A stretch of 5,592 bases of DNA from Candidatus Dojkabacteria bacterium (lineage in GTDB: Bacteria > Patescibacteriota > Dojkabacteria > J137): contig JAGQLJ010000153.1 in NCBI GenBank assembly GCA_020429495.1, positions 1 through 5,592 on the forward strand, given 5' to 3'. Every line of letters begins with the position of its first letter. The first letter of the stretch is position 1. Position numbers and translations under genes: made by a program. Below the pieces are notes generated by a model. That model saw only the letters and a program-made list of their open reading frames with translations, made no database searches and was not told the DNA's origin. Below, in pieces: positions 4,710 through 5,592 of this stretch.

Positions 4710-5592
4710 ATGAAATTCAAAGATAAAATAAGATTAGAGTGTAAAGCTGGCGATGGAGGAAACGGTATTGCCTCTATGGGGCCGTTTAGAAAATCAGATG
4801 GTGGTGATGGAGGAAAAGGTGGTAATTTTTATATTAAAGGCTCTAGAAGTCGTTATGATCTTGGACATATAATACAGGATAATATATACAAAGCTGAAGA
4901 TGGTGAAAGAGGTGGTAAAAATCAATTAACAGGTGCTGGAGGGGATGATTACTACTTAGATGTTCCTTTAGCTACTGTTGTTTATAACGATTTAGGCGAA
5001 AAAGTAGCAGAAGTTACAAAAGATGAAGAAATAGTAATGTTACTTGAAGGTGGAAAAGGCGGAAGAGGTAATTATAGTTTTAGAGGTAGCAAGGAATACG
5101 GCAATTGGGAAAAGTGGACACCGGGAGAAAAAATGCCAGTTACTCAGTTTAGATTTGAACTTGAACTTCAAAGTGACTTTATCTTTATTGGATATCCAAA
5201 CGCAGGTAAATCAACAATTTTAAATGAACTAACAAATGCAAATGCAAAAGTTGCACCTTATGAATTTACAACAATTGATCCTCAAAAAGGAAGATTAGAT
5301 GACATTACGCTTTTGGACTTACCAGGTTTAATTGAAGGTACTTTTGAAGGAAAGGGCTTGGGAACTGGTTTTGTTAAGCATACAAAAAGATCAAAATATG
5401 TTGCTCACTTTGTAAGCTTTGAAAATAAAGACATGCTAGAAAAATATAAATCAATGAGAGAAGAACTTAAGAATATTGATGAAGAATTATTTAATAAACC
5501 TGAAATTATAATCTTAAGTAAATCTGATGAGGTTTCTGAAGATGAAGAAAAAGATATGATCAAGAAGTTTAAAAAAGAAACAGGCAAAGATG
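4710..5592 (+). CDS. obg: Obg/CgtA family GTPase, 3' end cut off by window
   Basis: The visible 294 residues cover the glycine-rich Obg domain and most of the GTPase domain; the frame is still open at the window edge. The Obg domain shows GDGGNG (14-19), SDGGDGGKGG (29-38) and GGKGGRGN (114-121). GTPase motifs are GYPNAGKST (G1, 161-169), FTTIDPQKG (G2 region, 186-194), DLPGLIEG (G3, 203-210), GKGLGTGFVKH (214-224) and LSKSD (G4, 269-273). The family acts in late assembly of the 50S subunit and in growth control. Departures from canonical Obg are VPLAT (85-89) where VPxGT is usual, SKSD instead of NKxD, and ELELQSDF before G1 in place of the usual LKLIAD-type sequence. The gene is probably functional but divergent, as expected for CPR. 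The start is fixed by the TAG directly upstream and the extended -10. About one third or less of the gene should lie beyond 5592. Confidence 0.95.
   Translation, partial: MKFKDKIRLECKAGDGGNGIASMGPFRKSDGGDGGKGGNFYIKGSRSRYDLGHIIQDNIYKAEDGERGGKNQLTGAGGDDYYLDVPLATVVYNDLGEKVAEVTKDEEIVMLLEGGKGGRGNYSFRGSKEYGNWEKWTPGEKMPVTQFRFELELQSDFIFIGYPNAGKSTILNELTNANAKVAPYEFTTIDPQKGRLDDITLLDLPGLIEGTFEGKGLGTGFVKHTKRSKYVAHFVSFENKDMLEKYKSMREELKNIDEELFNKPEIIILSKSDEVSEDEEKDMIKKFKKETGKD

Noticed and set aside
5405..5587. 60-codon open frame on the - strand
   Set aside because: It is antisense to obg and Ser/Leu-rich as expected from reverse reading of charged codons; obg is well supported here.

Overview
The window is an AT-rich bacterial segment (about 30% GC by eye) that uses the standard bacterial code. 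TAA and TAG close most genes, TGA closes one, and no in-frame TGA interrupts the long conserved genes. Several traits fit a Patescibacteria/CPR genome, perhaps Dojkabacteria-like: very small intergenic gaps, almost no Shine-Dalgarno sequences, a divergent Obg, and a secreted two-cysteine coiled-coil protein of a kind I associate with CPR genomes. This placement is an inference, because no rRNA or marker tree is available.

Layout. Left part, + strand: a DUF1801 (YdhG-like) protein at 31-474, an unrecognised 285-aa protein at 506-1363 with a faint kinase-like signature, and a small zinc-ribbon protein at 1393-1638. Middle, - strand: a probable four-gene operon transcribed leftwards from a recognisable promoter at 4120-4148. 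In order it encodes a secreted coiled-coil protein (4091-3570), a single-pass membrane protein with an acidic outer tail (3550-3119), a mycoredoxin-like glutaredoxin (3129-2878) and an RlmI-type 23S rRNA m5C methyltransferase (2839-1640). RlmI meets the zinc-ribbon gene tail to tail with one base between their stop codons. Right part: a small hypothetical gene on the - strand (4465-4178), a GC-richer structured intergenic region (4502-4634), and the 5' part of the ribosome-assembly GTPase obg, which runs off the window on the + strand.

Together the genes suggest a ribosome maturation and modification theme (RlmI, Obg), an envelope/redox cluster (secreted protein, membrane protein, glutaredoxin), and a left accessory block (DUF1801, zinc ribbon). 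The two most notable signals not explained by coding are given here. (1) Four genes have a -10-like hexamer ending 5-7 bases before the ATG and no usable Shine-Dalgarno, which predicts leaderless mRNAs. (2) The obg/small-gene intergenic region carries a 12-bp hairpin abutting a perfect 17-bp inverted repeat, which itself encloses a 16-bp palindrome.
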